Source: a candidate division Hyd24-12 bacterium UBA6080 (GTDB taxonomy: Bacteria > Fermentibacterota > Fermentibacteria > Fermentibacterales > JCC-6). Taken from it: a DNA stretch of 64,000 nt. The position numbers and the translations under genes were made by a program. Below the pieces are notes generated by a model that was not told the DNA's origin, searched no databases, and was given only the letters and a program-made list of their open reading frames with translations. Below are positions 9,476 to 17,871 of the stretch, piece after piece (position 1 is the stretch's first letter; every line of letters starts with the position of its first letter). The stretch is taken from positions 734,778-798,777 of the forward strand of contig DIXM01000002.1 in NCBI GenBank assembly GCA_002436025.1. The letters run 5' to 3'.

Positions 9476-10431
9476 AGGATCACCCTCATGAGGAACCGTC
9501 CCGCTCTCAGAAGGTAGGGCAGGGCCTGCTTAAGGATGTTCCCTCCGCCGGCATCGGCAACGGAGATGACTATATCGCTTCCGTACTCACCGAGCGCATC
9601 GATCGCGCTCAGTACAAGTGGTGAGCCGGACAGACCGCTCTGGTCGAGAATGCCCTGAAGGTCGGAGATGAACCGCAGCCCGGCGTCTGCGCCGGAACCG
9701 AGGTATGACGCGTACAGGCTGGTGTCCAGCAGAAGGTTGCCGTGCTCATCGAAGATACGGGGGAACATCGAGGGTGTAAGCCCTGTCGCTCCGCCGTCGA
9801 TCACGAGACCGGAGTACTGGGAGAGGAAATCCCTCACCTGGGGGGAAAGGGGCTCCTGCGAAGCGCGTGAGTCGGCAAGAGCTGCGCCAAGAGCGCCGGA
9901 GAGTCCCGTCGGGCTGTAGATGTCCATCTCGAGCTCGACCTCGACTGTTCCGGCCTCGGCGTCGTACCTGGCCTGCCCCACCTGACGGGCATTCCGCACA
10001 ACACCTTGAACCCGTGTGTGGATAACGTCGTAGTCGGTCATGAAGTTCTCGACCCTGGTTTCCGAATCCACCCTGACACCTTCCACTGTTTCCAGCAGAT
10101 TGCGCTGGGCAACCACCACGGCGGCCCTTTCCGCCATCAGTCTCGCCTGGGCGGTATTGGGGTTCCCGGGATCAAGAACCCCTGTGCCGGTTGCTCTTAC
10201 AGAGTTTCCCGACCAGTCCACCTCTCCCACGGGGAAGGCCTCGACCACTTCACGGGGCGCAACCGCCGCCGGCGGGGGGCCGGAAAAAAGGACCTCCTCG
10301 ATGAGCGCGGCCGCCGATTCAGATGAACCGGGAGAGACGGCTGCGGTTCCACTCGCCCCTGACAGGGATGTTGAAGTTCCGCAGGCGGATGCAAGAATGG
10401 CTGCAAAAACCGCGATGGCGCGTGTCCTCAT
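9472..10431 (-). CDS. LPP20-family lipoprotein (second gene of operon)
   Basis: 319 residues with a lipoprotein signal (ILASACG). The segment ARLMAERAAVVVAQRNLLETV followed by the VRVDSETRVENFM stretch near residue 125 is the LPP20 signature and parallels the next gene, suggesting an old duplication. The C-terminal half is rich in Gly and Ser with no motif I know. It overlaps both neighbours by 4 bases. Probably sits in the periplasm or outer membrane alongside the CsgG-like protein encoded first in this operon. Confidence 0.7.
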   Translation of the reverse strand: MRTRAIAVFAAILASACGTSTSLSGASGTAAVSPGSSESAAALIEEVLFSGPPPAAVAPREVVEAFPVGEVDWSGNSVRATGTGVLDPGNPNTAQARLMAERAAVVVAQRNLLETVEGVRVDSETRVENFMTDYDVIHTRVQGVVRNARQVGQARYDAEAGTVEVELEMDIYSPTGLSGALGAALADSRASQEPLSPQVRDFLSQYSGLVIDGGATGLTPSMFPRIFDEHGNLLLDTSLYASYLGSGADAGLRFISDLQGILDQSGLSGSPLVLSAIDALGEYGSDIVISVADAGGGNILKQALPYLLRAGRFLMRVIL

Positions 10432-11000
10432 TGAATTCTCCCCTGGTTGCCGATACCCGTAAGAGCCATTTCAAGGGCGGATCTGAGGGCGCCTTCGGCG
10501 CCGTCGAAGTCTGAACCCTGCCCCACTGCTGTGTAGAGGATCTCAGATGTTTCAACTGAAATGATCTTGAGATGCAGTTCCGCGTCCCGCTGTTCCGGTG
10601 TGTCCGACCAGAACTCGTCGTGGGATACTGAGGTTATGCTGACCATCATCACGGCCTCGGCGCCGAGGAGGCGACCCAGTTGAACTGCGGTTGCCTGATC
10701 AACAACCCCGGAGTAGGAGAACTCCTGCTCCCGGAGTATCTGGTCAACAGCTGACCGGTCCACAACCGTAAAGCGCCCCGTTCTCAGCAGAGCCATCCCG
10801 GCGTAGTCCTGGATACTCTGGCCCTGACTGAGGCCTGGAACTGATCCCGTCGGAGGGAGGACCGCGGTGCGCCAGACCGGTTTTGTTTCGAACAGGGGGC
10901 TTTTTGCGTAGTTGGATGGCATCCCGAGCTGGGAGGAACTGATGCATCCGGCAGTTAACAGCGCGACTATCGTCATCGCTGCAGGCAGGTACCTTTTCAA
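10428..11000 (-). CDS. CsgG-like lipoprotein (first gene of operon)
   Basis: 190 residues. A lipobox (LLTAGC, Cys 19) follows a short hydrophobic segment. The core (VLPPTGSVPGLSQGQSIQD, RTGRFTVVDRSAVDQILREQE, QLGRLLGAEAVMMVSI) matches the nucleotide-pocket-like fold of CsgG/LpoB/TolB-N-type proteins, where RFTVVDRS..ILREQ is a hallmark. It is shorter than CsgG (~270) and has no obvious transmembrane hairpin, so a pore function is unlikely. It heads the three-lipoprotein operon. Its 5' end faces the plus-strand formyltransferase gene. Confidence 0.75.
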   Translation of the reverse strand: MKRYLPAAMTIVALLTAGCISSSQLGMPSNYAKSPLFETKPVWRTAVLPPTGSVPGLSQGQSIQDYAGMALLRTGRFTVVDRSAVDQILREQEFSYSGVVDQATAVQLGRLLGAEAVMMVSITSVSHDEFWSDTPEQRDAELHLKIISVETSEILYTAVGQGSDFDGAEGALRSALEMALTGIGNQGRIQ

Positions 11001-11153
11001 GAAAACTCCCTTCTGAAAGTGCTGTACCGACAGATCAGATGAAGATATACAAGCAGAAGCCGCTTTTGTTCCTTGCCTTCTGCTTCGGGTATTGCGGTGA
11101 CCGTGGATCCTTCGGTATTCTTGCTAGTCGCGCCAATGGAAAGGGATCATCGA

Positions 11154-11915
11154 ATGCTTAAAGTGGTTTTCATAACCCAGGAGGATCCGATCTACATCTC
11201 CGTGTTCTGGGAGGAATTCACGAAACACATGGACGAACTCAGGCACAACGGTGTATCAGTGAACGCCCTTGTTTCCCTTGTGCCCCTGGGCAGGGATTCA
11301 ACGTTCGCCCTTCTTAAACGGATCTTCGGTTTCTACGGACCCGGAGGGACGGTGAGGGTTTTCTGGAAGTACGTCAGATCCATACTCAGCAGACGGACCA
11401 CCAGAAGGTTTGCCGACAGGATCGGCGCCCGGTTCCTTTACGTCGAGAACATCCATTCGAAGGAGTTCCTGAAGTTCGCTGGTGAACAGGATGTGGTGAT
11501 CTCGGTCGCGGCTTCCCGGATCTTCCGGGAGAAGCTGCTGTCGGCCCCGGCGTACGGCTGCATAAACATCCACAGCAGCCTCTTGCCCAAGTATCAGGGC
11601 ATGATGCCGGTGTACTGGCAGATGAGGGACGGATGCGAGAACATCGGGATAACTATTCACAAGATGATAGAGAAACTCGATTCGGGAGACATTCTGCTGC
11701 AGCGTTCGGTTTCGATAAAAGACTGTAAAAGCCTGGACAGGGCCATCTCCAAGACCAAGCGCGAAGGCGCGAAGATGATGGTCGATTTCCTTCTCGATTT
11801 CGAGCGCCACTTCAGAAACCCCGTGGAATGTGACGTCAGTGAGGCTACCTACTTCTCCTTTCCGGACAGGGCATCAACCGGGCAGTTCCTCGCGACGGGA
11901 AAGAAGCTCTTCTGA
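11154..11915 (+). CDS. Formyltransferase-family protein
   Basis: 253 residues from the ATG at 11154, which follows GGAAAGGG by eight bases; two earlier in-frame ATGs (11073, 11136) lack a ribosome site. The motif NIHSSLLPKYQGMMP near residue 140, with DSGDILLQ further on, is the 10-formyl-THF transferase core with the Asn-His-Asp active-site set of methionyl-tRNA and sugar formyltransferases. Fmt has a longer C-terminal domain that is missing here. Together with the overlapping polysaccharide deacetylase gene (TGATG junction) this argues for formylating an amino sugar of a surface glycan rather than initiator tRNA. Confidence 0.75.
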   Translation: MLKVVFITQEDPIYISVFWEEFTKHMDELRHNGVSVNALVSLVPLGRDSTFALLKRIFGFYGPGGTVRVFWKYVRSILSRRTTRRFADRIGARFLYVENIHSKEFLKFAGEQDVVISVAASRIFREKLLSAPAYGCINIHSSLLPKYQGMMPVYWQMRDGCENIGITIHKMIEKLDSGDILLQRSVSIKDCKSLDRAISKTKREGAKMMVDFLLDFERHFRNPVECDVSEATYFSFPDRASTGQFLATGKKLF

Positions 11916-12760
11916 TGCCGGGCACTGTATGCATAACCGTTGATGTGGAGGACTGGTTCCAGGCCGAAAACCTCAGGGCCGCCCATCCTCCCCGCCTGTG
12001 GGACAGCCGGGAATCAAGGGTCGAAGCAAGCACGGGGCGCATACTGGATCTCCTCTCGGAAAGAATGGTTCCCGCGACTTTCTTTGTACTGGGCTGGATC
12101 GCCGAAAGAAAACCCGCACTGGTTCGGGCCATTGCCGACGCAGGTCACGAGGTTGCCTCTCACGGGTACGGGCACATCATGAACAACCTCCTTTCCGAAG
12201 CGGAGTTGAAAAAGGACCTGTCGGAATCAAAGAAGATACTCGAGGATCTGACCGGGATGGAAGTAAAGGGTTACAGGGCACCCTGTTTCTCGGTATCAGA
12301 CAGGCTTCTCGATTTTCTTTTCGAAGCTGGCTACCGTTACGACTCAAGCCTGAATCCCTTTTCGATTCACGACAGGTACGGTAAGCTCACATCGGCTAAA
12401 GCACCATCCGGTGCGTTCACCCACCATTCCGGGATGACCGAGTTCCCAATGCCCATGGAAAACTATATGGGTTTCGGGGTGCCGGTTTCAGGCGGAGGGT
12501 ACTTCAGGTTCTTTTCGTACAGGTTTTTCAGAAGGATGGTGATCAGGCATCTTGAAAGAACCGGGCTGTACATTTTCTACATGCACCCCTGGGAGGTGGA
12601 CCCCGACCAGCCCCGCACCCGGCTCCGCAACCCGGGGCACCGGTTCAGGCATTACTATGGCTTATCGAAAACCCTGGGAAAGCTCGGAAAGCTCATTGAC
12701 CTGCCCGGGGAGAAGAAGAGGCTCGGGCAGCTGCTTCCCCCCTCACCTGTCCTTTCCTGA
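11915..12760 (+). CDS. Polysaccharide deacetylase (XrtA/PEP-CTERM-type)
   Basis: 281 residues. The metal-site motifs of carbohydrate esterase family 4 are present: TVDVEDWF near residue 8 (catalytic Asp and metal Asp), EVASHGYGH near 83 (metal His residues) and YRAPCFSV near 115. VEDWF and the ending HPWEVDPDQPR match the DUF3473-containing deacetylases found with exopolysaccharide loci. The enzyme removes N-acetyl groups from a polymer or lipid-linked sugar. It shares a TGATG stop/start with the formyltransferase, so deacetylation and formylation probably act on the same sugar. Its 3' end overlaps the convergent MFS gene by 18 bases. Confidence 0.88.
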   Translation: MPGTVCITVDVEDWFQAENLRAAHPPRLWDSRESRVEASTGRILDLLSERMVPATFFVLGWIAERKPALVRAIADAGHEVASHGYGHIMNNLLSEAELKKDLSESKKILEDLTGMEVKGYRAPCFSVSDRLLDFLFEAGYRYDSSLNPFSIHDRYGKLTSAKAPSGAFTHHSGMTEFPMPMENYMGFGVPVSGGGYFRFFSYRFFRRMVIRHLERTGLYIFYMHPWEVDPDQPRTRLRNPGHRFRHYYGLSKTLGKLGKLIDLPGEKKRLGQLLPPSPVLS

Positions 12761-14134
12761 CCGGAAGAACACCCTGGGCATCGGGAATCGGACCTTGTTC
12801 CAGAACAGAAGCCTTCTCAGAACCACTGAAACCTCAACCGAATCAGGTTCTTCCACGAACTTGAGGGGGATCTCGGCTGAAAGCCTGGCAACCGACGAAG
12901 CCAGGAAAAGGACCTGCATCGGGTGGAGCGAGAGCCCCAGTATCCGCAGCGGTTCAGGCATGAACACCCCCGAAGCAAGCATCGTAAAGATCATCGCAAG
13001 ACCGCAGACCGCACTGTAAAGACCGCTGTAGGCCTGCTCCCTGCCTTTGGGCGCGACGGCCAGGACCAGGTTCGCGGTGACGACTCCCACACAGCCCCAC
13101 ATGCTGCCCGATGCTGCAGCTTCAAAAACAAGCAGCCACCTGGTTTCCCTGGTGACGAACAGCCAGACCAGAGGGATGAAAGTTCCGGCGATGATGGCCA
13201 GTTTCATCGCGGACTTGTTGCCGTAACGGTCGATAAGCCTGCCCCAGTACTTCAGGGTCAGGACTGCCCCGGCAGTGCTCACCGCCCCGTAGAGAAGCAT
13301 CTCAACGAGGCCCATGCCAAGGATCTGTATCATGAAGGGCTGCCAGAAGGGCGCACCCACCCCGACCGCCATCATCCACCACGCCCCGAAGAAACAGAGC
13401 TTTCTGAAGTTGCGGTCTTTCAGGGGTTCAAGTACGGTGCTTTTCAGGGTATCGGAGTTTTCCGGCTCCATGCGTTCGGGCTGTCGGCGCAGTATGACGA
13501 GTCCCGCGATACCGAGGATCCCGGCCGTGACAAAGGTAGCCAGAAGGGCGTTGGGCAGCCCGTCCGGGGAAAGGCCGAACAAGCCGGCGACAACCGCTCC
13601 GGCTCCGGTGGGCGGAGTTGCGTAGGCATCGAGCCACATTCCGAAGGCGAAGCTGACGATGAGCCCGAAGGTCATGAGCACGGCATTCCTCTTCGCGAAG
13701 AACCGGCCTCTGATCTTTCTGGGCACCATGTGCGCGATCCATCCCATCCACATGTTGGTCGAGACGGCGAGAATCGACGTTATCAGGAAAAAAACGATGA
13801 GAACCCCCGGCAGAGCCAGGGATCGGGGAAGAAGAAGGGGTGCAAGCCCGAGCAGGGGTGTGAGTGACCTTCCCGCAGCCGCCCAGCCGATGACCCTCTG
13901 TTTTTTGAGGGTACTGCCGCGTCCGGCAATGATTCCAAGGGGCTGAAAGAGCATGGAGACCTGGCCAATGGCGGAAAGAAGGCTGAAGTGCAGCGGACCA
14001 GCCCCGAGGAATACCAGCAGCCTGGTGAGGAAGGCCGACCCGGGTCCGGCCAGACTGCCGTAGACCTGTGAGAAGACACCCTCGGTGATGGAGATGCGGA
14101 ATGTCCGGCGGAGTTCACTCTGTTTTGCCTGCAT
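12743..14134 (-). CDS. MFS transporter
   Basis: 463 residues from the ATG at 14132-14134. The open frame runs 95 codons further upstream, but that part is Arg/Ser/Pro rich, lacks hydrophobicity and overlaps the divergent ATPase gene, so it is left out. About twelve membrane segments are visible, with basic cytoplasmic loops such as VPRKIRGRFFAKRN near residue 140, a typical MFS loop 2-3 region (G-x3-R/G-R). The product exports or imports an unknown small solute. The proposed start has no clear Shine-Dalgarno sequence, so the N-terminus is uncertain by a few residues. Confidence 0.82.
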   Translation of the reverse strand: MQAKQSELRRTFRISITEGVFSQVYGSLAGPGSAFLTRLLVFLGAGPLHFSLLSAIGQVSMLFQPLGIIAGRGSTLKKQRVIGWAAAGRSLTPLLGLAPLLLPRSLALPGVLIVFFLITSILAVSTNMWMGWIAHMVPRKIRGRFFAKRNAVLMTFGLIVSFAFGMWLDAYATPPTGAGAVVAGLFGLSPDGLPNALLATFVTAGILGIAGLVILRRQPERMEPENSDTLKSTVLEPLKDRNFRKLCFFGAWWMMAVGVGAPFWQPFMIQILGMGLVEMLLYGAVSTAGAVLTLKYWGRLIDRYGNKSAMKLAIIAGTFIPLVWLFVTRETRWLLVFEAAASGSMWGCVGVVTANLVLAVAPKGREQAYSGLYSAVCGLAMIFTMLASGVFMPEPLRILGLSLHPMQVLFLASSVARLSAEIPLKFVEEPDSVEVSVVLRRLLFWNKVRFPMPRVFFRSGKDR

Positions 14135-14246
14135 GAACCAAACATACGCTTTGCCCGGATGACCGTGTTGATCCCGTATATTCCAGGCATCGGTCTTCCC
14201 ACTGGCACTGCCGGCCTTCAAACGGATGGAAAAAGAGGAACCACAC

Positions 14247-15050
14247 ATGAGCCCCGACACTGCAGATACAAAGGCCATTGGCCTTGGAACCGACTCAGTC
14301 GCCCACAGGATACTTGTTCTTTCAGGCAAGGGCGGTGTGGGAAAAAGCACCGTAGCGGTCAACCTGGCGGTTTCCCTCTCGATGCAGGGCAAAAGCGTTG
14401 GCCTTCTTGATGTGGACATTCACGGACCCAGTGTTCCCATGATGCTCGGACTTGGGCTCGAGGGTGTCGAGACGAGGGATGAGGTCCTCATTCCAGTTGA
14501 GTGCGCGGGGCTGAAGGTCATGAGCGTCGGTTTCCTTTTGAGGAACACCGACGACGCCCTCATATGGCGGGGCCCCATGAAGATGAACCTCATAAACCAG
14601 TTCGTGAAGCAGGTCGAATGGGGGAATCTCGACTACCTTGTCGTTGACTGCCCTCCCGGAACCGGCGACGAGCCGCTGTCCGTCGTTCAGCTCCTTGAAA
14701 GGGTCGACGGAGCCATTATCGTCACCACTCCCCAGAAGGTTGCAGCGGCGGACGTGAGGAAATCGGTCGACTTCTGTCTGAAACTTGGTGTGCCTGTCTT
14801 GGGAGTTGTGGAGAACATGAGCGGTTTCGCCTGCCCCAGGTGCGGCGAGGTCACCCAGATCTTCCGGGGCACGGGTGGCGAGGACACGGCCAGGGCATAC
14901 TCCGTTCCCTTCCTGGGCAGGATTCCCATCGATCCGGCCATAGTGGAATCGGGCGACGACGGCAGACCCTTCGTTTACCATTACGGCAAATCCGCCACGG
15001 CGAAGGCCATGGAAGCAGTGGCCGAGCCGGTCCTTGCCCTGTCGGACTGA
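14247..15050 (+). CDS. mrp: Mrp/NBP35-type iron-sulfur carrier ATPase
   Basis: 267 residues from the ATG at 14247, chosen over 14226 because AGAGGAA sits seven bases before it. The deviant Walker A GKGGVGKST lies near residue 30, and the Mrp signature DVDIHGPSVP near 60. VDCPPGTGDEPLS near 140 and CPRCG near 200 follow; the paired cysteines bridge a 4Fe-4S cluster at the dimer interface in this family. The N-terminal DUF59 domain of longer Mrp proteins is missing, as in many anaerobes. It delivers Fe-S clusters to apoproteins, which suits the many Fe-S enzymes in this window. Two further genes follow in tight order. Confidence 0.9.
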   Translation: MSPDTADTKAIGLGTDSVAHRILVLSGKGGVGKSTVAVNLAVSLSMQGKSVGLLDVDIHGPSVPMMLGLGLEGVETRDEVLIPVECAGLKVMSVGFLLRNTDDALIWRGPMKMNLINQFVKQVEWGNLDYLVVDCPPGTGDEPLSVVQLLERVDGAIIVTTPQKVAAADVRKSVDFCLKLGVPVLGVVENMSGFACPRCGEVTQIFRGTGGEDTARAYSVPFLGRIPIDPAIVESGDDGRPFVYHYGKSATAKAMEAVAEPVLALSD

Positions 15051-15061
15051 TTCCAGTCCTG

Positions 15062-15820
15062 ATGGAGTTCGTTCTGGCGTTCGAGCTTTTTCTGGGCGGG
15101 CTGTCAAGCCCGGACGGCCTCGCTCTGGCATCCGACGGCACAGTATTCGTATCCGAGGAGGCTTCAGGCAGTGTCAGGGGGATAACGCCCGACGGCACGG
15201 TCTTCACGGCCATGATGGATCTCGACAGCCCCGAAGGCATCGCATGGCACCCCGATCTGGGCATCCTGGCTGTCGAGGACGTTCCACGGGGCAGGCTCGT
15301 GTCCTCCGTCGAAGGTGTGCTTTCGAGGAGGATCCCGAACCCCGAGGGGGTCGCGGTAAGCGTTCAGGGTGATGTGTTCTACACATGGGCCAGGATGGGA
15401 GGGCCGACGGGCATATGCAGGTGGACCCCCCAGGGTCCCGATTCCGTCGTGACGCTGCCCCGCGGCTTCATGCTCTCCGGGCTCACGGTTGGCCCCGACG
15501 GCAACCTTTACGCATGCAACGAGACTCCCATCTCCGGGCTTCTTGTGAGCGTGATCGCGGTCTGTCCCCGAACCGGTGTCTGGCTGCCTTTCGCTGGCGG
15601 TATTCCGTCGGCTGAGGGGCTTCGTTTCTCCCTTGAGGACAGAACGCTGATCGTCGTCAGCGAGGAACTCGGATCCCTTTTCGCCATATCGCCCGAAGGG
15701 GCGACATCGGAGGCGGCCTCCGGTTTCGGTTCGATCGAAGACGTCATCTTCCTGCCCTGCGGTGACATGCTGGTGACGGACGACAGCGCGGGAAGCATTT
15801 TCAGGGTTCCGGCGCCATGA
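15062..15820 (+). CDS. SMP-30/NHL-like beta-propeller protein
   Basis: 252 residues from the ATG at 15062, eleven bases after the upstream stop. Regular strand repeats are visible: LSSPDGLALASDGTVFV, LDSPEGIAWHPDLGILAV, IPNPEGVAVSVQGDVFY, LSGLTVGPDGNLYA. They form about six blades of the SMP-30/Vgb/NHL kind, a fold used for lactonases and for scaffolds. No convincing signal peptide is present. The acidic metal ligands of gluconolactonase cannot be assigned with certainty, so the activity is open. Its stop overlaps the MATE gene start by 4 bases. Confidence 0.7.
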   Translation: MEFVLAFELFLGGLSSPDGLALASDGTVFVSEEASGSVRGITPDGTVFTAMMDLDSPEGIAWHPDLGILAVEDVPRGRLVSSVEGVLSRRIPNPEGVAVSVQGDVFYTWARMGGPTGICRWTPQGPDSVVTLPRGFMLSGLTVGPDGNLYACNETPISGLLVSVIAVCPRTGVWLPFAGGIPSAEGLRFSLEDRTLIVVSEELGSLFAISPEGATSEAASGFGSIEDVIFLPCGDMLVTDDSAGSIFRVPAP

Positions 15821-17232
15821 CCCATCATTACAAGCCCGGGAGTTACAGGGAGATCCTCGGCGTAGCTTTCCCGGTCATTGCCGGGATGGCTGCCCAGACC
15901 GTGATGATGTTCTGCGACAGGATGTTCCTGGCCAGACACAGCGTATGGGAGCTTCAGGCCGCCCTTCCCGCGGGGATTCTCGCTTTCACGCTGATCTGTC
16001 TTTTTCAGGGCGCGGCGGGTTACGCCTCAACCTTCGTGAGTCAAAATCACGGGGCGGGCAACTCAAGGGGGGTGGCCGTGTCCTACGCCCAGGGGGTGTT
16101 CATCGCCCTGTTCTCGGCTCCCCTGCTTCTGGCCCTCTCAATTCCCGGCCGGTTGATCCTCGATCTTGGCGGTCATGATCCCCATGTACTCGACCTCGAG
16201 GTCACATACTTCCGCTGGATGATGGCGGCGGGAGTGGGCGCCACGCTCAACGCCGGGGCGGCTTCCCTCTGGAGCGGCCTTGGAAGGACCACCTTCACGA
16301 TGGTAGCGGGAATGGCCGGCGCTGCACTCAACATCCTTCTGGACTGGATCCTCATCTTCGGCAATCTCGGGTTCCCCGAGATGGGAATCGAAGGGGCCGG
16401 GCTTGCCACTGCGATAAGCTCCTTCGTCCCCGGGATCATCCTCATAACACTATCTTTGAGAGGAAGGGTCTCCCGTGAGTTCCCGATACGGGAGAACTTA
16501 CGACCCAACGGTGCCCAGGTCCGGAAGACCCTGAGGTACGGGCTTCCCGCAGCTGCCAGTGTCTTCATGGATGTGGCAAGTTTCTCCGTGTTCGTCTTCC
16601 TTACCGGAAGGCTTACCCCGGTGGAGTTCACGGCAAGCAACATAGCCTTCGGCGTCAACAACCTGGCCTTTCACCCCCTGCTCGGGTTCGGCATAACCAC
16701 CACTATCCTCGTGGGCCGCTACCAGGGAGGAAGGAACCCGGCAATGGCAGGAAGGGTCACGAGACGCACGCTGCTGGTGGCACTGCTGTACTTCTCTCTC
16801 ATCGCAGCTACATTCCTCATCCTGCCCGGCATGTACATGACCCTTTTCCGGAGCCCCGAGACGGAAGTGCCCTTCGACCAGCTTTTGGCAACCGGAACGA
16901 CTCTTTTGGCCATCCTTTGCCTGTGGGGAGGCTTCGACGCGGTGAGCCTGATGCTCGGGGGGGCGCTGAGGGGGGCGGGCGACACCAAGTTCGTGATGAT
17001 CCTCTCATCGTGTCTTGGGTGGCTGTTCTGGATACCGGGCATCTTCCTCCTTTACCAGAGCCCCGGGATGAGTGTTGTCACTCTGTGGCTTTTCACGACA
17101 CTTTATGTGGCCCTGCTGGCCCTCGGTTACTTTCTCCGTTACAGGAAGGGCCCCTGGAGGACGATGGTCATGGTGGAACAGGAGCCCCCGTGTCTCTCCG
17201 TACCAGTAACCGAGCCTGCAGGCAGAGGGTGA
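15817..17232 (+). CDS. MATE-family multidrug/metabolite exporter
   Basis: 471 residues and twelve hydrophobic segments. The N-terminal half (EILGVAFPVIAGMAAQTVMM, DRMFLARHS) and the second half (YGLPAAASVFMDVASFSVF) show the two-fold internal symmetry and the Pro-bearing first and seventh helices of MATE/NorM transporters. The segment GALRGAGDTKF near residue 385 is a typical family motif. It couples Na+ or H+ entry to export of organic cations or other compounds. It is translated with the propeller gene before it (ATGA overlap). Confidence 0.9.
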   Translation: MTHHYKPGSYREILGVAFPVIAGMAAQTVMMFCDRMFLARHSVWELQAALPAGILAFTLICLFQGAAGYASTFVSQNHGAGNSRGVAVSYAQGVFIALFSAPLLLALSIPGRLILDLGGHDPHVLDLEVTYFRWMMAAGVGATLNAGAASLWSGLGRTTFTMVAGMAGAALNILLDWILIFGNLGFPEMGIEGAGLATAISSFVPGIILITLSLRGRVSREFPIRENLRPNGAQVRKTLRYGLPAAASVFMDVASFSVFVFLTGRLTPVEFTASNIAFGVNNLAFHPLLGFGITTTILVGRYQGGRNPAMAGRVTRRTLLVALLYFSLIAATFLILPGMYMTLFRSPETEVPFDQLLATGTTLLAILCLWGGFDAVSLMLGGALRGAGDTKFVMILSSCLGWLFWIPGIFLLYQSPGMSVVTLWLFTTLYVALLALGYFLRYRKGPWRTMVMVEQEPPCLSVPVTEPAGRG

Positions 17233-17289
17233 TGGAACGAAGCCGGGCTTTCCGGTGTATCTGATTCAAACCACCCTTCAGGAGGAGTT

Positions 17290-17832
17290 ATGCACCAGCT
17301 TCTATTCATGGCCATGATCGCGGGAACCGTTACAGTAGGGGAGAACGAGTATCCCCTTTCCGAGCCCCTCTGCGGGGGTTGAGGCTCGTCAACGATACAC
17401 TGCCAGTTGGTGGTGCCGTCTGAAGAGCTTCCGGGTCCCTTGACCATCACGGGGTTTGCATTCCACAAAGGCCCCACGGGCGCCCGGAGCGCCACAGTAT
17501 CGGAAGCGGCAGTGTTCATAGGCATCGCGGGAGGTGATGAACTGGGTCCTGAATTTCAGGCAAACAGGGTATCCCCGACCAGGGTCATCAGCAGCGAAAG
17601 ACTGACTGTCACCGCTGACGAGGACGGAATGGTGACCTTCACCTTCGATACGCCCTGGGAGTATGAGGATGGTGATATCCTCCTTGAGCTCAGGTTTGAA
17701 GGGGTATCAGGCTATCTTTACGTGTTCGGATGGACAGCGCCGGGCCGAAGGTACCTTTCAAGCGGGGATCTCACGGCTGAACGGGGTACGGTCTCGGAGA
17801 ACCTGCCGGTCGTGACTCTGATAACGGAGTGA
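17290..17832 (+). pseudogene. Secreted beta-sandwich protein interrupted by an in-frame TGA
   Basis: An ATG at 17290 follows GGAGGAGTT and opens a plausible signal peptide (MHQLLFMAMIAGTVTVG). The frame reaches TGA at 17380-17382 (after PLSEPLCGG) and then stays open to the stop at 17832, encoding a strand-rich domain (GSSTIHCQLVVPSEELPGP, LTITGFAFH). Both sides read as one protein of about 180 residues. In related secreted proteins I would expect an aromatic residue here, so TGG to TGA is the simplest cause. A selenocysteine reading (C-G-G-U) is possible but unsupported. An internal start at GTG 17407 would remove the signal peptide. Confidence 0.6.
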
Positions 17833-17871
17833 ACCTTCCCCGAAGGTTGCGTCCAGGATTGAAGGGGTGCC

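Noticed and set aside
14135..14419. N-terminal extension of the MFS gene
   Set aside because: The added 95 residues are Arg/Pro/Ser rich, overlap the divergent ATPase gene and precede a well-formed transporter start.
17380..17382. Firm selenocysteine call at the in-frame TGA
   Set aside because: No convincing SECIS-type hairpin immediately downstream, and a beta-sandwich secreted protein is an unlikely selenoprotein; kept only as a possibility.
17407..17832. Separate small gene starting at GTG 17407
   Set aside because: It lacks a ribosome site and a signal peptide, whereas the frame upstream of the TGA supplies both.
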